DNA of 64,000 bases, taken from positions 558,001 through 622,000 of the forward strand of contig NZ_LT670847.1 of NCBI RefSeq assembly GCF_900142895.1, read 5' to 3'. The stretch is from Vreelandella subglaciescola (lineage in GTDB: Bacteria > Pseudomonadota > Gammaproteobacteria > Pseudomonadales > Halomonadaceae). Shown here one piece after another: positions 19,496 to 27,529 of the stretch. Every line of letters begins with the position of its first letter. The stretch's first letter is position 1. Position numbers and translations under genes: made by a program. The notes beneath the pieces were generated by a model. It was not told where the DNA came from. It saw only the letters and a list, made by a program, of their open reading frames with translations, and searched no databases.

Positions 19496-20470
19496 CTATT
19501 TTTCCGTATAAGTGACGGAACGGGCGATTCGACCCAACAGCTCAGGCGGCACTTCGCCAATGGCAATTACCTGCCAGGAAGCAGGCGCAGTGTGGCGCTC
19601 AACGGCAATGGCCGAGACACCCAGCTTGTGTACGCCGGTAGAAAGCGCGGTGGATACCACCGGTGATTCCACAAACAGGCTGACAGTGGCCAGTCCATCA
19701 CTGTAAAACCGCTGGGTGCGGCCACGTGATGCTTGCCGGGCGGCACCCGGCTGAGGCTCCATACCCTCGGGCAGCCAGCCCACCTGCCAGTCGGGCTCGT
19801 CAACGCTGTCCGGGCGCGCGACTACCACGTCATCCGGGTAGCGTTCGGGTGTTTGCAGCCTGGTGACCTGAAACGTTTCCAGAATAGCGTCGTCGGCGTC
19901 GCGCAGCACGTGCTTGAGCAACAGGCCGGTTTTCTGGTCAAGCCACCACTGATGGCGGTAGCGATCACCCTGTTTTGGCATGAAGGTAAGCTGCACGGCG
20001 TCACGATCGGCGACGCGTTTGTCGGCCTCAAGCGTAATATCATAGACCGACGCCACATGCTCGGCCCAGCGTTCGGGCATGGGAGCAGGGTCAGCGGAAG
20101 CGCTGGCATCAAGCCAGCCCCAATGACCGACCGGCGCGCGGCGCTCAACGTTGACGGACGGCCCATCCAGGTGTTGAACCACCTGCTGGCGAACGCCATC
20201 TTTAATACGATGTGACAGCGCCAGGGTACGCACATTGAAGGTATCAATCGCCACGGCCCGCGCCTGAAAACTATAGCAGTGGCTGGCCCAGAGGCTGTAG
20301 GTCAGCCAAGCAACGGGCGCTTGGGGCGCCTCGTTCTCAAGCATGCTGCAGCTGAGCGTTGTCTCGGCGTCAGCCGCCTCCGACTGTTGCGCCATTACGC
20401 CTGGCGCGGCAAGTGCCGTGAATGCCAGCGCAAGCGTCAGGCGGGTCGCGCGTGTGCCTACCATTCGCAT
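19496..20470 (-). CDS. rseB: Sigma-E regulatory protein RseB/MucB
   Basis: A periplasmic protein that binds the anti-sigma factor RseA/MucA and shields it from proteolysis. A signal peptide ends near GVMAQQ (about residue 28). The mature region has the LolA-like outer-membrane sensing fold in its first part and a smaller C-terminal domain containing GLATVSLFVESP and VGWLPEGMEP. The length of 324 residues is normal. The start lies six bases after the rseA stop, so the genes are cotranscribed. The ATG two codons downstream (MVGTRA) is an alternative. mucC, which separates mucB from mucD in Pseudomonas, is absent here. Confidence 0.92.
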   Translation of the reverse strand: MRMVGTRATRLTLALAFTALAAPGVMAQQSEAADAETTLSCSMLENEAPQAPVAWLTYSLWASHCYSFQARAVAIDTFNVRTLALSHRIKDGVRQQVVQHLDGPSVNVERRAPVGHWGWLDASASADPAPMPERWAEHVASVYDITLEADKRVADRDAVQLTFMPKQGDRYRHQWWLDQKTGLLLKHVLRDADDAILETFQVTRLQTPERYPDDVVVARPDSVDEPDWQVGWLPEGMEPQPGAARQASRGRTQRFYSDGLATVSLFVESPVVSTALSTGVHKLGVSAIAVERHTAPASWQVIAIGEVPPELLGRIARSVTYTEK

Positions 20471-20476
20471 GGCCGG

Positions 20477-21241
20477 TTAGCGCCCCAGCGCGTCGGATAT
20501 CGCCGACGAGCGCGTCAGTGGCAGCCAGCTGTCGCTATTGCTGTAGGCGGCGCCGTGGGCATGCTGTTGCAGATAAGACTGCAGCAGGCGTACCTGATCG
20601 CTCCCCATCGGTGCTGCCTGCCGGGATACATCGGCTTGTCCCATGGGCGAAGCAAAGCCACTGTCGCTGACGGTCATCAGGCCTGAGCGCTGCGTCTCAC
20701 CGTTCAGACGAAATGGCGTTGGCTCGAACATCGGCATATTGCTGCCACCCGACACCGAGGCGCTGGAAGCGGCAAGGCTGGCGGGTTGAGCCAGTGAGGC
20801 ATCAACGTTAACTCCACCATTGTCGGCATCGGCCAGTTCACCGGCCACGTTTTGTGTACCGCCTGTGCCATCACCGGCGGTTCCGCCAAAGTACTGCACG
20901 CCGGTAATCACCATCAGCGATACGGCAGCGGCCACGCCGGCACCGCGCATCAGCGACACCCGCGGCGTTCTGGCCGGACGCGCCGCTGTCGCGGCACCTG
21001 TGTTGTTCACGGCGACCGGCACCGGCTCGTCGCTCAGGCGTGCCATGATGCCGGCGGAAAGATCGGTAGCGGTATCCACGCCGCGCTCACGCTGCATCAG
21101 GCTGCGTGCCAGATGATAGCGACGCCATGTATCTGCCGCGTCGGAATCGTCGGGGAGTGCTTTCAATACTCGGCGCAGTTCAAGCGTTTCACTCTCACCG
21201 TCCATTAACGCAGAAAGTGATTCCCGTGTGTTTTGACTCAT
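20477..21241 (-). CDS. rseA: Anti-sigma-E factor RseA/MucA
   Basis: A single-pass inner-membrane anti-sigma factor of 254 residues. The cytoplasmic N-terminal domain (ESLSALMDGESETLELRRVL, then DTWRRYHLARSLM) is the RseA/MucA sigma-binding fold. A membrane helix lies near residues 103-125 (GAGVAAAVSLMVITGVQYF). The periplasmic part is Ser, Ala and Gly rich and would bind RseB and be cut by DegS-type proteases. It is somewhat longer than E. coli RseA (216) or MucA (194), chiefly in the periplasmic half. GAGGGTG precedes the ATG. A 187-base spacer, unusually long, separates it from rpoE. Confidence 0.93.
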   Translation of the reverse strand: MSQNTRESLSALMDGESETLELRRVLKALPDDSDAADTWRRYHLARSLMQRERGVDTATDLSAGIMARLSDEPVPVAVNNTGAATAARPARTPRVSLMRGAGVAAAVSLMVITGVQYFGGTAGDGTGGTQNVAGELADADNGGVNVDASLAQPASLAASSASVSGGSNMPMFEPTPFRLNGETQRSGLMTVSDSGFASPMGQADVSRQAAPMGSDQVRLLQSYLQQHAHGAAYSNSDSWLPLTRSSAISDALGR

Positions 21242-21360
21242 GCTTCACACCCTCACACTGATTTGAGAAAGCCGGCGTTCGTTCAGGGCTTGCTGACCTT
21301 TACCACCCGAACCGCGCTATCGCGTTTGCTTGGGGGTATGACGCTGCCAAGCGACAACAG

Positions 21361-21396
21361 TTCAACAACCGGGCAAAAACGGTAACGTTTTGTTGA
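21361..21396 (-). other. Nested inverted repeat in the rpoE-rseA spacer
   Basis: TCAAC pairs with GTTGA, and inside it AAAACG pairs with CGTTTT around a GTAA loop. On the minus strand the inner stem is followed by a short T run. It could be a weak attenuator between rpoE and the anti-sigma genes, but it has few GC pairs and may be incidental. Confidence 0.35.
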
Positions 21397-21428
21397 TGCC
21401 GCACAGCGCCTCGCAACGTCATAGACCG

Positions 21429-22028
21429 TTAATCGTCGCGACTGTTCCGTGACGTGGTAACCAACGGGCGAATATGTTCATCCACCGCCTCTCGTGCGCG
21501 AAAAATACGCGACCGCACCGTACCGACCGGGCACTGCATGATCTGGGCAATATCTTCATAGGCCAGGCCGTCAAATTCACGTAGCGTAATCGCCGTGCGC
21601 AAATCGTCCGGCAATTTCTCGATCGCCTGAAAGACTGCCGCTTCGAGCTGATCACGGGCAATGGCCGCTTCGGGCGACTCGCTATCGGCCAGGCGTCCGC
21701 TCTGGTCGACGATTTCTGCATCCGCAATATCCACATCGCTGCCCGGCGGCCTGCGCCCCCGTGAGACCAGATGGTTCTTGGCCGTATTGATGGCGATACG
21801 ATACATCCAGGTATAAAACGCGCTTTCAGCGCGAAAGCTGCCCAGCGCCCGATAGGCCTTGATAAAGGCTTCCTGCGCCACATCCTGCACCTCAGCGTGA
21901 TCGTGTACGTAGCGACCGATCAGGCCGATTATCTTGTGCTGGTATTTTTTCACCAGCAGGTCAAACGCGTAGGTCTCGCCTTTTTGGGCACGTTCAACAA
22001 GCTGCTGATCAGTTTCCCGAGTGCCCAT
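21429..22028 (-). CDS. rpoE: RNA polymerase sigma factor RpoE/AlgU
   Basis: An ECF sigma factor of 199 residues for the envelope-stress regulon. Region 2 contains LLVKKYQHKIIGLIGRYV, EVQDVAQEAFIKAYRAL and AFYTWMYRIAINTAKNHL. Region 4 contains LPDDLRTAITLREFDGLAYE and CPVGTVRSRIFRAREAV. These segments are almost diagnostic for RpoE/AlgU. GAGGAG lies six bases before the ATG. It heads the rpoE-rseA-rseB-mucD cluster. I could not identify a convincing RpoE-type autoregulatory promoter in the 444 bases upstream. Confidence 0.97.
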   Translation of the reverse strand: MGTRETDQQLVERAQKGETYAFDLLVKKYQHKIIGLIGRYVHDHAEVQDVAQEAFIKAYRALGSFRAESAFYTWMYRIAINTAKNHLVSRGRRPPGSDVDIADAEIVDQSGRLADSESPEAAIARDQLEAAVFQAIEKLPDDLRTAITLREFDGLAYEDIAQIMQCPVGTVRSRIFRAREAVDEHIRPLVTTSRNSRDD

Positions 22029-22069
22029 TCACACGCTCCTCAAGCTCTCACGACCGGCGTTGCGCCCGA

Positions 22070-22125
22070 TTTTCTCCAAAACTTTCTCCAAGGCGCTTTC
22101 AAAAGCTTTCTCAAGCCCCCTTTCA
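22070..22125 (-). repeat. Imperfect CTTTCTCMA-type repeats in the rpoE leader
   Basis: TTTTCTCCAA (22070), CTTTCTCCAA (22082), CTTTCAAAAG (22096), CTTTCTCAAG (22106) and CTTTCACTCC (22120) recur every 10-14 bases. In the rpoE transcript they read as GA-rich units such as TTGGAGAAAG, some resembling Shine-Dalgarno sequences, about 40-100 bases before the rpoE start. Confidence 0.6.
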
Positions 22126-22180
22126 CTCCCCCGTTTACGAGAGGCATTCACGGCAAAAAGCATAGTGTCCCTTGGGCAGT

Positions 22181-22202
22181 GTTCATTTTAACGTTCATTT
22201 TA
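22181..22202. repeat. Direct repeat GTTCATTTTA x2
   Basis: GTTCATTTTA occurs at 22181-22190 and again at 22193-22202, a 12-base period close to one helical turn. It lies about 155 bases upstream of rpoE and 270 upstream of the DAHP synthase. It may be a regulator site, but no match to a known factor was recognised. Confidence 0.6.
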
Positions 22203-22381
22203 GCAATTGGCATGGCTCGACGCGTTCTTGCACCGCTTTTCCCCACCTTGTTTGCCATAACGCGCAAGCGCTGCACGAAAGCGCCCAAGTGTTGCGCGTT
22301 CCATCCGCCGCATCAAGCACTTAACGCCCGCATGGCGTAGCAGATCCGGCACCTTACCGCCTCGTCAATCGTCTGAAACAA

Positions 22382-22411
22382 TTGATTTTTACCGTTCAGG
22401 CAAGCGATAGT
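22382..22411 (+). promoter_or_regulatory. Candidate sigma-70 promoter for the DAHP synthase gene
   Basis: TTGATT (22382-22387) and GATAGT (22406-22411) are separated by 18 bases, each matching four of six consensus positions. The -10 lies about 60 bases before the chosen start codon. This rests on pattern only. Confidence 0.35.
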
Positions 22412-22472
22412 AGTGCCACAGACAACAGTAGTGACACGTTTCGATCACCGCGCATGCACAGCAGGTAGCAAG

Positions 22473-23549
22473 ATGCCCGAACAACAGGTTAACAACCTTA
22501 ACGTCCTCGCTCAGGACGTGCTTATCACTCCGGATGACCTCAAGCGGGACATTCCCCTGACGGAAAAAGCCGAACGCACGGTCGTTGAAGGCCGCCAGAC
22601 GATCCAGAACATTCTCGATGGTCACGACCCGCGGCTGCTGGTCGTGGTCGGCCCCTGCTCGATTCACGACGTCGACGCGGCCATCGATTACGCCGGGCGC
22701 CTGCGCGAGCTGGCCGACCAGGTCAGCGAAAGCCTCTACATCGTGATGCGCGTCTACTTTGAAAAGCCCCGCACCACCGTGGGCTGGAAAGGCCTGATCA
22801 ACGATCCGCACCTGAACGGCTCGTTCGAAATTGAAGAAGGCCTGCACAAGGCGCGCCATCTGCTGGTCGAGCTTTCCGAAATGGGCCTGCCGCTGGCCAC
22901 TGAAGCACTCGATCCGATTTCGCCGCAGTACATCCAGGACTGCATCAGCTGGTCGGCCGTGGGCGCGCGTACCACCGAGTCGCAAACTCACCGCGAAATG
23001 GCCTCTGGCCTCTCCGGCCCCGTCGGCTTCAAAAACGGCACTGACGGCAGTTTGGGCGTGGCCATCAACGCGCTGGAATCCGTCGCCAGCCCGCATAACT
23101 TCCTCGGCATCAACCACGAAGGCCAGGTTGCCATCATTCGCACCCGGGGCAATACCTACGGCCACGTGGTGCTGCGTGGCGGCAACGGCAAGCCCAATTA
23201 CGACAGCGTCAGCGTCGCGTTGGCCGAGCAGGAACTGGCCAAGGCCGACCTGTCATCCAATATCATGATCGACTGCTCACACGCCAACTCCAACAAGGAC
23301 GCCGGGCTGCAGCCGCTGGTGCTGGAGAACGTTACCAATCAGATCCTCGACGGCAATACCTCTATCATCGGCCTGATGGTCGAGTCGAATATCGGCTGGG
23401 GCAACCAGAAAGTGCCCGACGATCTTAGCCAGCTCACCTACGGCGTATCCATCACCGATGCCTGCATCGACTGGGACACCACCGTCAAGGCCTTCAACCT
23501 CATGAACGAGCAGCTGGCCGCAGCGCTGGCCAAGCGCATCGCTGCTTAA
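22473..23549 (+). CDS. 3-deoxy-7-phosphoheptulonate synthase (class I DAHP synthase, AroF/G/H family)
   Basis: The first enzyme of the shikimate pathway, condensing PEP and erythrose 4-phosphate. Family motifs are LLVVVGPCSIHD, YFEKPRTTVGWKG, ATEALDPISPQYIQD and IMIDCSHANSNKD, the last with metal-ligand residues. The ATG at 22473 (MPEQQVNNLNVLAQ, 358 residues) is preferred over an upstream frame from 22413, because the extra residues have no counterpart in the family and overlap the promoter region. Which aromatic amino acid inhibits it cannot be told from sequence alone, so no letter is assigned. A strong terminator follows. Confidence 0.94.
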   Translation: MPEQQVNNLNVLAQDVLITPDDLKRDIPLTEKAERTVVEGRQTIQNILDGHDPRLLVVVGPCSIHDVDAAIDYAGRLRELADQVSESLYIVMRVYFEKPRTTVGWKGLINDPHLNGSFEIEEGLHKARHLLVELSEMGLPLATEALDPISPQYIQDCISWSAVGARTTESQTHREMASGLSGPVGFKNGTDGSLGVAINALESVASPHNFLGINHEGQVAIIRTRGNTYGHVVLRGGNGKPNYDSVSVALAEQELAKADLSSNIMIDCSHANSNKDAGLQPLVLENVTNQILDGNTSIIGLMVESNIGWGNQKVPDDLSQLTYGVSITDACIDWDTTVKAFNLMNEQLAAALAKRIAA

Positions 23550-23553
23550 TCTT

Positions 23554-23598
23554 TCGCAAGACCCGCTCGCAAGACCTGTTTGCAAGGTCACTTGCAAG
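23554..23598. repeat. Four tandem YGCAAG units after the DAHP synthase stop
   Basis: TCGCAAG (23554, 23567) and TTGCAAG (23580, 23592) are spaced 13, 13 and 12 bases. They lie between the stop codon and the terminator hairpin. Confidence 0.6.
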
Positions 23599-23607
23599 CA
23601 TCAACCA

Positions 23608-23646
23608 ACGCCCCGGCGCCTTTTCTGGCTCCGGGGCGTTTTTATT
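23608..23646. terminator. Terminator between DAHP synthase and dinG
   Basis: ACGCCCCGG pairs perfectly with CCGGGGCGT, and an inner GCC/GGC pair extends the stem. A T-rich stretch follows on the plus strand, so the DAHP synthase gene is the clear client. The convergent dinG gene ends 23 bases further on and may share it. Confidence 0.85.
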
Positions 23647-23668
23647 TTTTACCTTTAGCGACTTAACC

Positions 23669-25795
23669 TCAGGCAATTTCGCGCGAGAAAGGCGGCAGCG
23701 CGTTAAGCAGCGCTTTGCCGTAACGGCGCGTGAGTACCCGGCGGTCAAGCAGCGTAATGCGGCCGCGGTCGCTTTCCTTGCGGATCAGCCGCCCGCAGGC
23801 CTGCACCAGTTTTACCGACGCATCGGGCACGCTGATGCGCATGAACGGATTACCCCCCTGGCTTTCGATCCATTCGGCAAGCGTAGCGCCTACCGGATCA
23901 TCGGGCACGGCAAACGGCAGCCGGGTAATCACCACGTGGGTGAGGTAATCGCCGGGCAAATCGATGCCTTCGGCGAAGCTTGCCAAACCGAAAATAATAC
24001 TGCCTTTACCGCCATCCACCGCGGCGCGGTGGCGTTCCAACAGCTCGCGTTTAGGCAAGGCGTCCTGCGCCAGCAGCCGTTTATCCACGGCATCCGGCAA
24101 CGCCTTGCGCACGGCGCGCAGCTGCGCCCGGGACGAAAACAACACCAGCGCCGCCTCGCGCGGGTCAAGCCCGCTGATAAACGCGACAATAGCGCGCTCG
24201 TGCCCTTCCCTGTCGCTGGGGTCGGCGGCCTCCGATGGCACGCTGAGCACGGCCTTGGAATAGTCAAAGGGGCTGGGCAATGCCTGATAGCGGTAGCGGC
24301 CCGCAAGCCCGGCGCGTTCCTGAATGCGCTCGAAACGCCCCAGCGCGGTCAGCGTAGCCGAGGTGACCACCGCCCCGTGGCAACGCCCCCAGAGGTTTTT
24401 GGCCAGCGTATGCGCCGCCGAGACAGGGCTTGCCGAAAACTCGATTTCAGCGTCTCCGCCCGCGCGGCTGAGCGTCACCCAGCGTGCCTGGGGCGGCTCG
24501 CCCGGCGGGTCTTCAGCGCCAAACGCCTGCCACAGCGCATGGGCTTCCAGCGCCCGGCCGTGCAACAGCGCCAGAAGCGGAAGCCAGGCCTCGGCCTGCT
24601 CACGACCGAGCCCCGTTTGCTTATCCGGGTCCAGGCTTTCGCGCAGGATGTCGCTGATGCTCTCAAGGCTGCGCGACAGCTCGGCAAACATGACCAGCAG
24701 CTGCCCCGCCTGCTCGCGCAGCGCCTGGGGCACATCGCCCTTTTCAAAGCGCTGCTGATAGGTGGTTTCTTCATCGCCCAGCCCGTTCTCCCGTCCGGCC
24801 AGCTGATGGCCCACGGTAAACACGTCCTGAAGCGCGGGCTCCACCGCCTGCAGCGTTTGCGGCAATTTGGCCAGCAGCCGCGCGATAACCGGCTGGACAC
24901 CCAAGGCCTGATTGAGCTCGGTCAGGCTGGACTTCAGCGTTTTCAGCCAGCGCAAACAGCCGTGAACGGCAAAGCGGTGGGCGAAGTGCGAAAGCGCTTT
25001 GTCCGGCAGGTGGTGCCCTTCGTCAAAGATAAAGATGCACTCTTCGGGGTCGGGCAAAATCGCCCCGCCGCCCAGCGCCAGATCGGCCAGCACCAGATCG
25101 TGGTTGGCCACGATCACATCGGCGTTTTCCAGCTCGCGACGAGAACGGAAAAACGCGCAGGCGGAAAAGTGCCCGCAGCGCCGGCCGGTACATTGGCGGT
25201 GATTGACGGTGAGCCCGCGCCAGGTGGCGTCGTCGATGGCCTCCGGCCAGCTGTCACGGTCGCCCTCCCAGTCGCCGCTGCCGTAGGCGGTGGCCATGTC
25301 GGTGGCAAGGCTAGTGAACTCACCGCTTTTGGCGATCAGATCCTGCTCGAACAGCGACTGCGTCGGATTGGGCTCGCTATCGCCCATCGCGTCGTCAAGG
25401 CGCGCCACGCAGACGTAGCGCCCGCGCCCTTTGGCCAACGCGTAGCGAAACGCCAGCCCGCTGTGGGCAGCCAGTGACGGCAGATCCTGATTCAGCACCT
25501 GTTCCTGCAGCGCCACGGTCGCGGTAGACACCACCAGCCGCTTGCCCTGGGCCTTGGCGATGGGCAGCGCGGCAATCAGGTAGGCCAGCGTCTTGCCGGT
25601 GCCGGTACCCGCCTCAAGCACGCAGACGTGGGTATCATTCTGCCGCTTGCCGGCATCGTCCACGCGAATGGCGCCCAGCGTGCGGGCAATTTCGGCAATC
25701 ATCAGCCGCTGGCCGTAGCGCGGCGTCAGCGATAGCTCGTCCACCACGCGCCGATAAGCGGTTTGAATCTCGCCCTTGAGCACATCATCAAGCAT
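23669..25795 (-). CDS. dinG: ATP-dependent DNA helicase DinG
   Basis: A 708-residue superfamily 2, XPD-like 5'-3' helicase that resolves R-loops and replication-blocking structures. Walker A is EAGTGTGKTLAYL (about 61-73) and the DEAH-like Walker B is FDEGHHL. The Fe-S cluster cysteines lie around CTGRRCGHFSACAFF. Motif V/VI is GLASFAEGIDLPG and ACGRLIRKESDRGR. It starts five bases after the rhlB stop, so it has no promoter of its own, and I see no LexA box in front of the pair. Its 3' end meets the DAHP synthase terminator. Confidence 0.93.
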   Translation of the reverse strand: MLDDVLKGEIQTAYRRVVDELSLTPRYGQRLMIAEIARTLGAIRVDDAGKRQNDTHVCVLEAGTGTGKTLAYLIAALPIAKAQGKRLVVSTATVALQEQVLNQDLPSLAAHSGLAFRYALAKGRGRYVCVARLDDAMGDSEPNPTQSLFEQDLIAKSGEFTSLATDMATAYGSGDWEGDRDSWPEAIDDATWRGLTVNHRQCTGRRCGHFSACAFFRSRRELENADVIVANHDLVLADLALGGGAILPDPEECIFIFDEGHHLPDKALSHFAHRFAVHGCLRWLKTLKSSLTELNQALGVQPVIARLLAKLPQTLQAVEPALQDVFTVGHQLAGRENGLGDEETTYQQRFEKGDVPQALREQAGQLLVMFAELSRSLESISDILRESLDPDKQTGLGREQAEAWLPLLALLHGRALEAHALWQAFGAEDPPGEPPQARWVTLSRAGGDAEIEFSASPVSAAHTLAKNLWGRCHGAVVTSATLTALGRFERIQERAGLAGRYRYQALPSPFDYSKAVLSVPSEAADPSDREGHERAIVAFISGLDPREAALVLFSSRAQLRAVRKALPDAVDKRLLAQDALPKRELLERHRAAVDGGKGSIIFGLASFAEGIDLPGDYLTHVVITRLPFAVPDDPVGATLAEWIESQGGNPFMRISVPDASVKLVQACGRLIRKESDRGRITLLDRRVLTRRYGKALLNALPPFSREIA

Positions 25796-25800
25796 GGCGG

Positions 25801-27075
25801 TTAGAGCATACCTTCCGGCGGGTGCTCGCAGGGCAGTTTGTCATCAATATAGCGCTCGATTTCGGGCAGCGAGAAAGCGTCTTCTTCGCCCGCAAAGCTG
25901 ATGGAAACGCCCTTGGCGCCGGCACGACCGGTGCGCCCGATGCGGTGGACGTAGTCTTCCGGATCTTCAGGCAGGGTGTAGTTGATGACGTGGCTGACGT
26001 CGTCGATATGAATGCCGCGCCCGGCCACATCGGTAGCCACCAGCACCTGCAGCTCGCCTTCGCGAAAGCGCTCAAGCGTGGTGATCCGCTGCTCCTGGGG
26101 GACATCGCCCGAGAGCATTGCCGCGCTGATGCCGGCTTTTTTCAGCTCGCTGTCCAGCTCGCGCACCAGATCGCGGCGGTTGCAGAACACGATGACTCGC
26201 TCAAAGCTGTCCTGACCCAGCAGATTCACCAGCAGGCGCTGCTTATCCGCGTCGGACACCAGATACACGTGCTGGTCGATATCCGCCTGGTTATCGAAAG
26301 TGGCTTCGATTTCCACGTGGGCCGGCGTTTGCGTCCACTGGCTCGCCAGACGCGCGACATCGTCGCTAAACGTGGCGGAAAACAGGAACGTCTGGCGCTC
26401 TTCCGTTTTCGGCGTGTAGCGGATAATGCGCTTCACATCGGGCATAAAGCCCATCGACAACATGCGGTCGGCTTCATCCAGCACCAGCACTTCCGTCTGG
26501 CTCAGATCCAGCTCGCCCTTCTGCTGAAAGTCGAGCAGACGCCCAGGCGTTGCCACCAGAATATCGACGTTTTTATCCAGCTGTTCGCGCTGCTTCTGGT
26601 AATCCATACCGCCCACAACGCTTGCCACGTTGAGCTTGGTAAAGCGGGCAAGCCCCTTGGCGTCTTTTTCGATCTGCAGCGCCAGTTCGCGGGTGGGAGC
26701 AACGATCAACGCGCGGGGCGCGCCGTTTTTCTGCCCGTCGGGCGCGGGTTCTTCCAGAAAGTAGGCCAGCACCGAGATCAGAAAGGCCGCGGTTTTACCC
26801 GTGCCGGTCTGCGCCTTGCCGACCATATCGCCACCCAGCAGCGTATGGCGCAGCGCTTCGGCCTGAATCGGCGTGCAGTATTCAAAACCCTGGGCGTGGA
26901 TCGCACGCATCAGCGGTAGCGGCAAATCAAAGTCATGAAACCGCCACTGGCCGGCAACGGCGGGCACCTTGAACTGGCGCAGATCCCAGCTGGACTGGCG
27001 ACGACGCGGCTTGCGGCGGCGGCGTTTCGGCTTGCCCGACACCGCTGCTTGTGTGGTTTTTTCCGACTCGCTCAT
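25801..27075 (-). CDS. rhlB: DEAD-box ATP-dependent RNA helicase, RhlB-like
   Basis: This 424-residue helicase has the full DEAD-box set: Q-motif region [49 protein letters not shown] and [11 protein letters not shown] basic N-terminal extension ([12 protein letters not shown]) precedes the core. Core similarity ([20 protein letters not shown]) is closest to RhlB of pseudomonads, the helicase of the RNase E degradosome. rne is encoded at the right end of this window. RhlE or another paralogue is less likely but cannot be excluded. Confidence 0.85.
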   Translation of the reverse strand: MSESEKTTQAAVSGKPKRRRRKPRRRQSSWDLRQFKVPAVAGQWRFHDFDLPLPLMRAIHAQGFEYCTPIQAEALRHTLLGGDMVGKAQTGTGKTAAFLISVLAYFLEEPAPDGQKNGAPRALIVAPTRELALQIEKDAKGLARFTKLNVASVVGGMDYQKQREQLDKNVDILVATPGRLLDFQQKGELDLSQTEVLVLDEADRMLSMGFMPDVKRIIRYTPKTEERQTFLFSATFSDDVARLASQWTQTPAHVEIEATFDNQADIDQHVYLVSDADKQRLLVNLLGQDSFERVIVFCNRRDLVRELDSELKKAGISAAMLSGDVPQEQRITTLERFREGELQVLVATDVAGRGIHIDDVSHVINYTLPEDPEDYVHRIGRTGRAGAKGVSISFAGEEDAFSLPEIERYIDDKLPCEHPPEGML

Positions 27076-27220
27076 AGGCTTTCTATACTATCCGTTACGG
27101 TGGATGAGAGGCATCACGAAAGGCGTATTGTAACAGGGCTTGGCGTTAAGGGCTCGGGTTGCTATGTGTCGAGCCCCACCGCCTGTTAGAATAGGCGCCA
27201 ATTCACTTGCCCTGGTGTAC

Positions 27221-27260
27221 TGAGCAACTGCATATATTGAGCAACTGTACTGGGCAACAT
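27221..27260. repeat. Three short direct repeats before the small basic gene
   Basis: TGAGCAACTG occurs at 27221 and 27238, and a third related copy, TGGGCAACAT, at 27251. They sit 18-57 bases upstream of the start codon at 27278, so they lie in the promoter or leader. Confidence 0.6.
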
Positions 27261-27277
27261 ATTACTCGGAGCGCCAC

Positions 27278-27529
27278 ATGACGCGTCATAAAAAGACCCG
27301 CTCGCTCGCCGACAAGGTAAAGATTCGCACCGGCCGGCGTAAAGATTACAAAAAATGGCGCCACGAGAATCCCGATGAAGCGGGACCCTCGCGTCGCTTT
27401 GTGTCAAAAAAGCAGCAGCAGCGCAAGCAGCAGGCGCAAAAACGCCTGGAGCGTCAGCAAAATGCGCCGACCATCGAGATTCACCCGTCTGCGCCCAAGG
27501 ATGCCCCCGACTCGGGAGATGAGCACTGA
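27278..27529 (+). CDS. Small highly basic protein of unknown function, coupled to xthA
   Basis: An 83-residue protein, not recognised. The first two thirds are rich in Lys, Arg and Gln (for example [18 protein letters not shown] and [18 protein letters not shown]), and the last 20 residues are acidic and proline-containing. No signal peptide or membrane segment is visible. GGAG lies about nine bases before the ATG. The stop codon overlaps the xthA ATG (TGATG), which argues for a real, coupled gene. The composition suggests RNA or DNA binding, but that is inference. Confidence 0.7.
   Translation: MTRHKKTRSLADKVKIRTGRRKDYKKWRHENPDEAGPSRRFVSKKQQQRKQQAQKRLERQQNAPTIEIHPSAPKDAPDSGDEH

Larger units (their letters stand above)
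22029..22472. other. Divergent intergenic region rpoE / DAHP synthase (444 bases)
   Basis: No gene is supported here. The rpoE-proximal part holds repeated CTTTC units (purine-rich in the rpoE transcript). The middle holds a 10-base direct repeat spaced by 12. The part next to the DAHP synthase holds a candidate sigma-70 promoter. These are listed separately. Confidence 0.6.

Noticed and set aside
22141..22202. RpoE-type promoter (GAACTT / TCTGA) for rpoE autoregulation
   Set aside because: GAAC occurs in the direct repeats, but no -10 of the right type stands at 16-17 bases.
23936..25477. 513-codon plus-strand frame opposite dinG
   Set aside because: Mirror of dinG codon periodicity, no recognisable domain or ribosome binding site.
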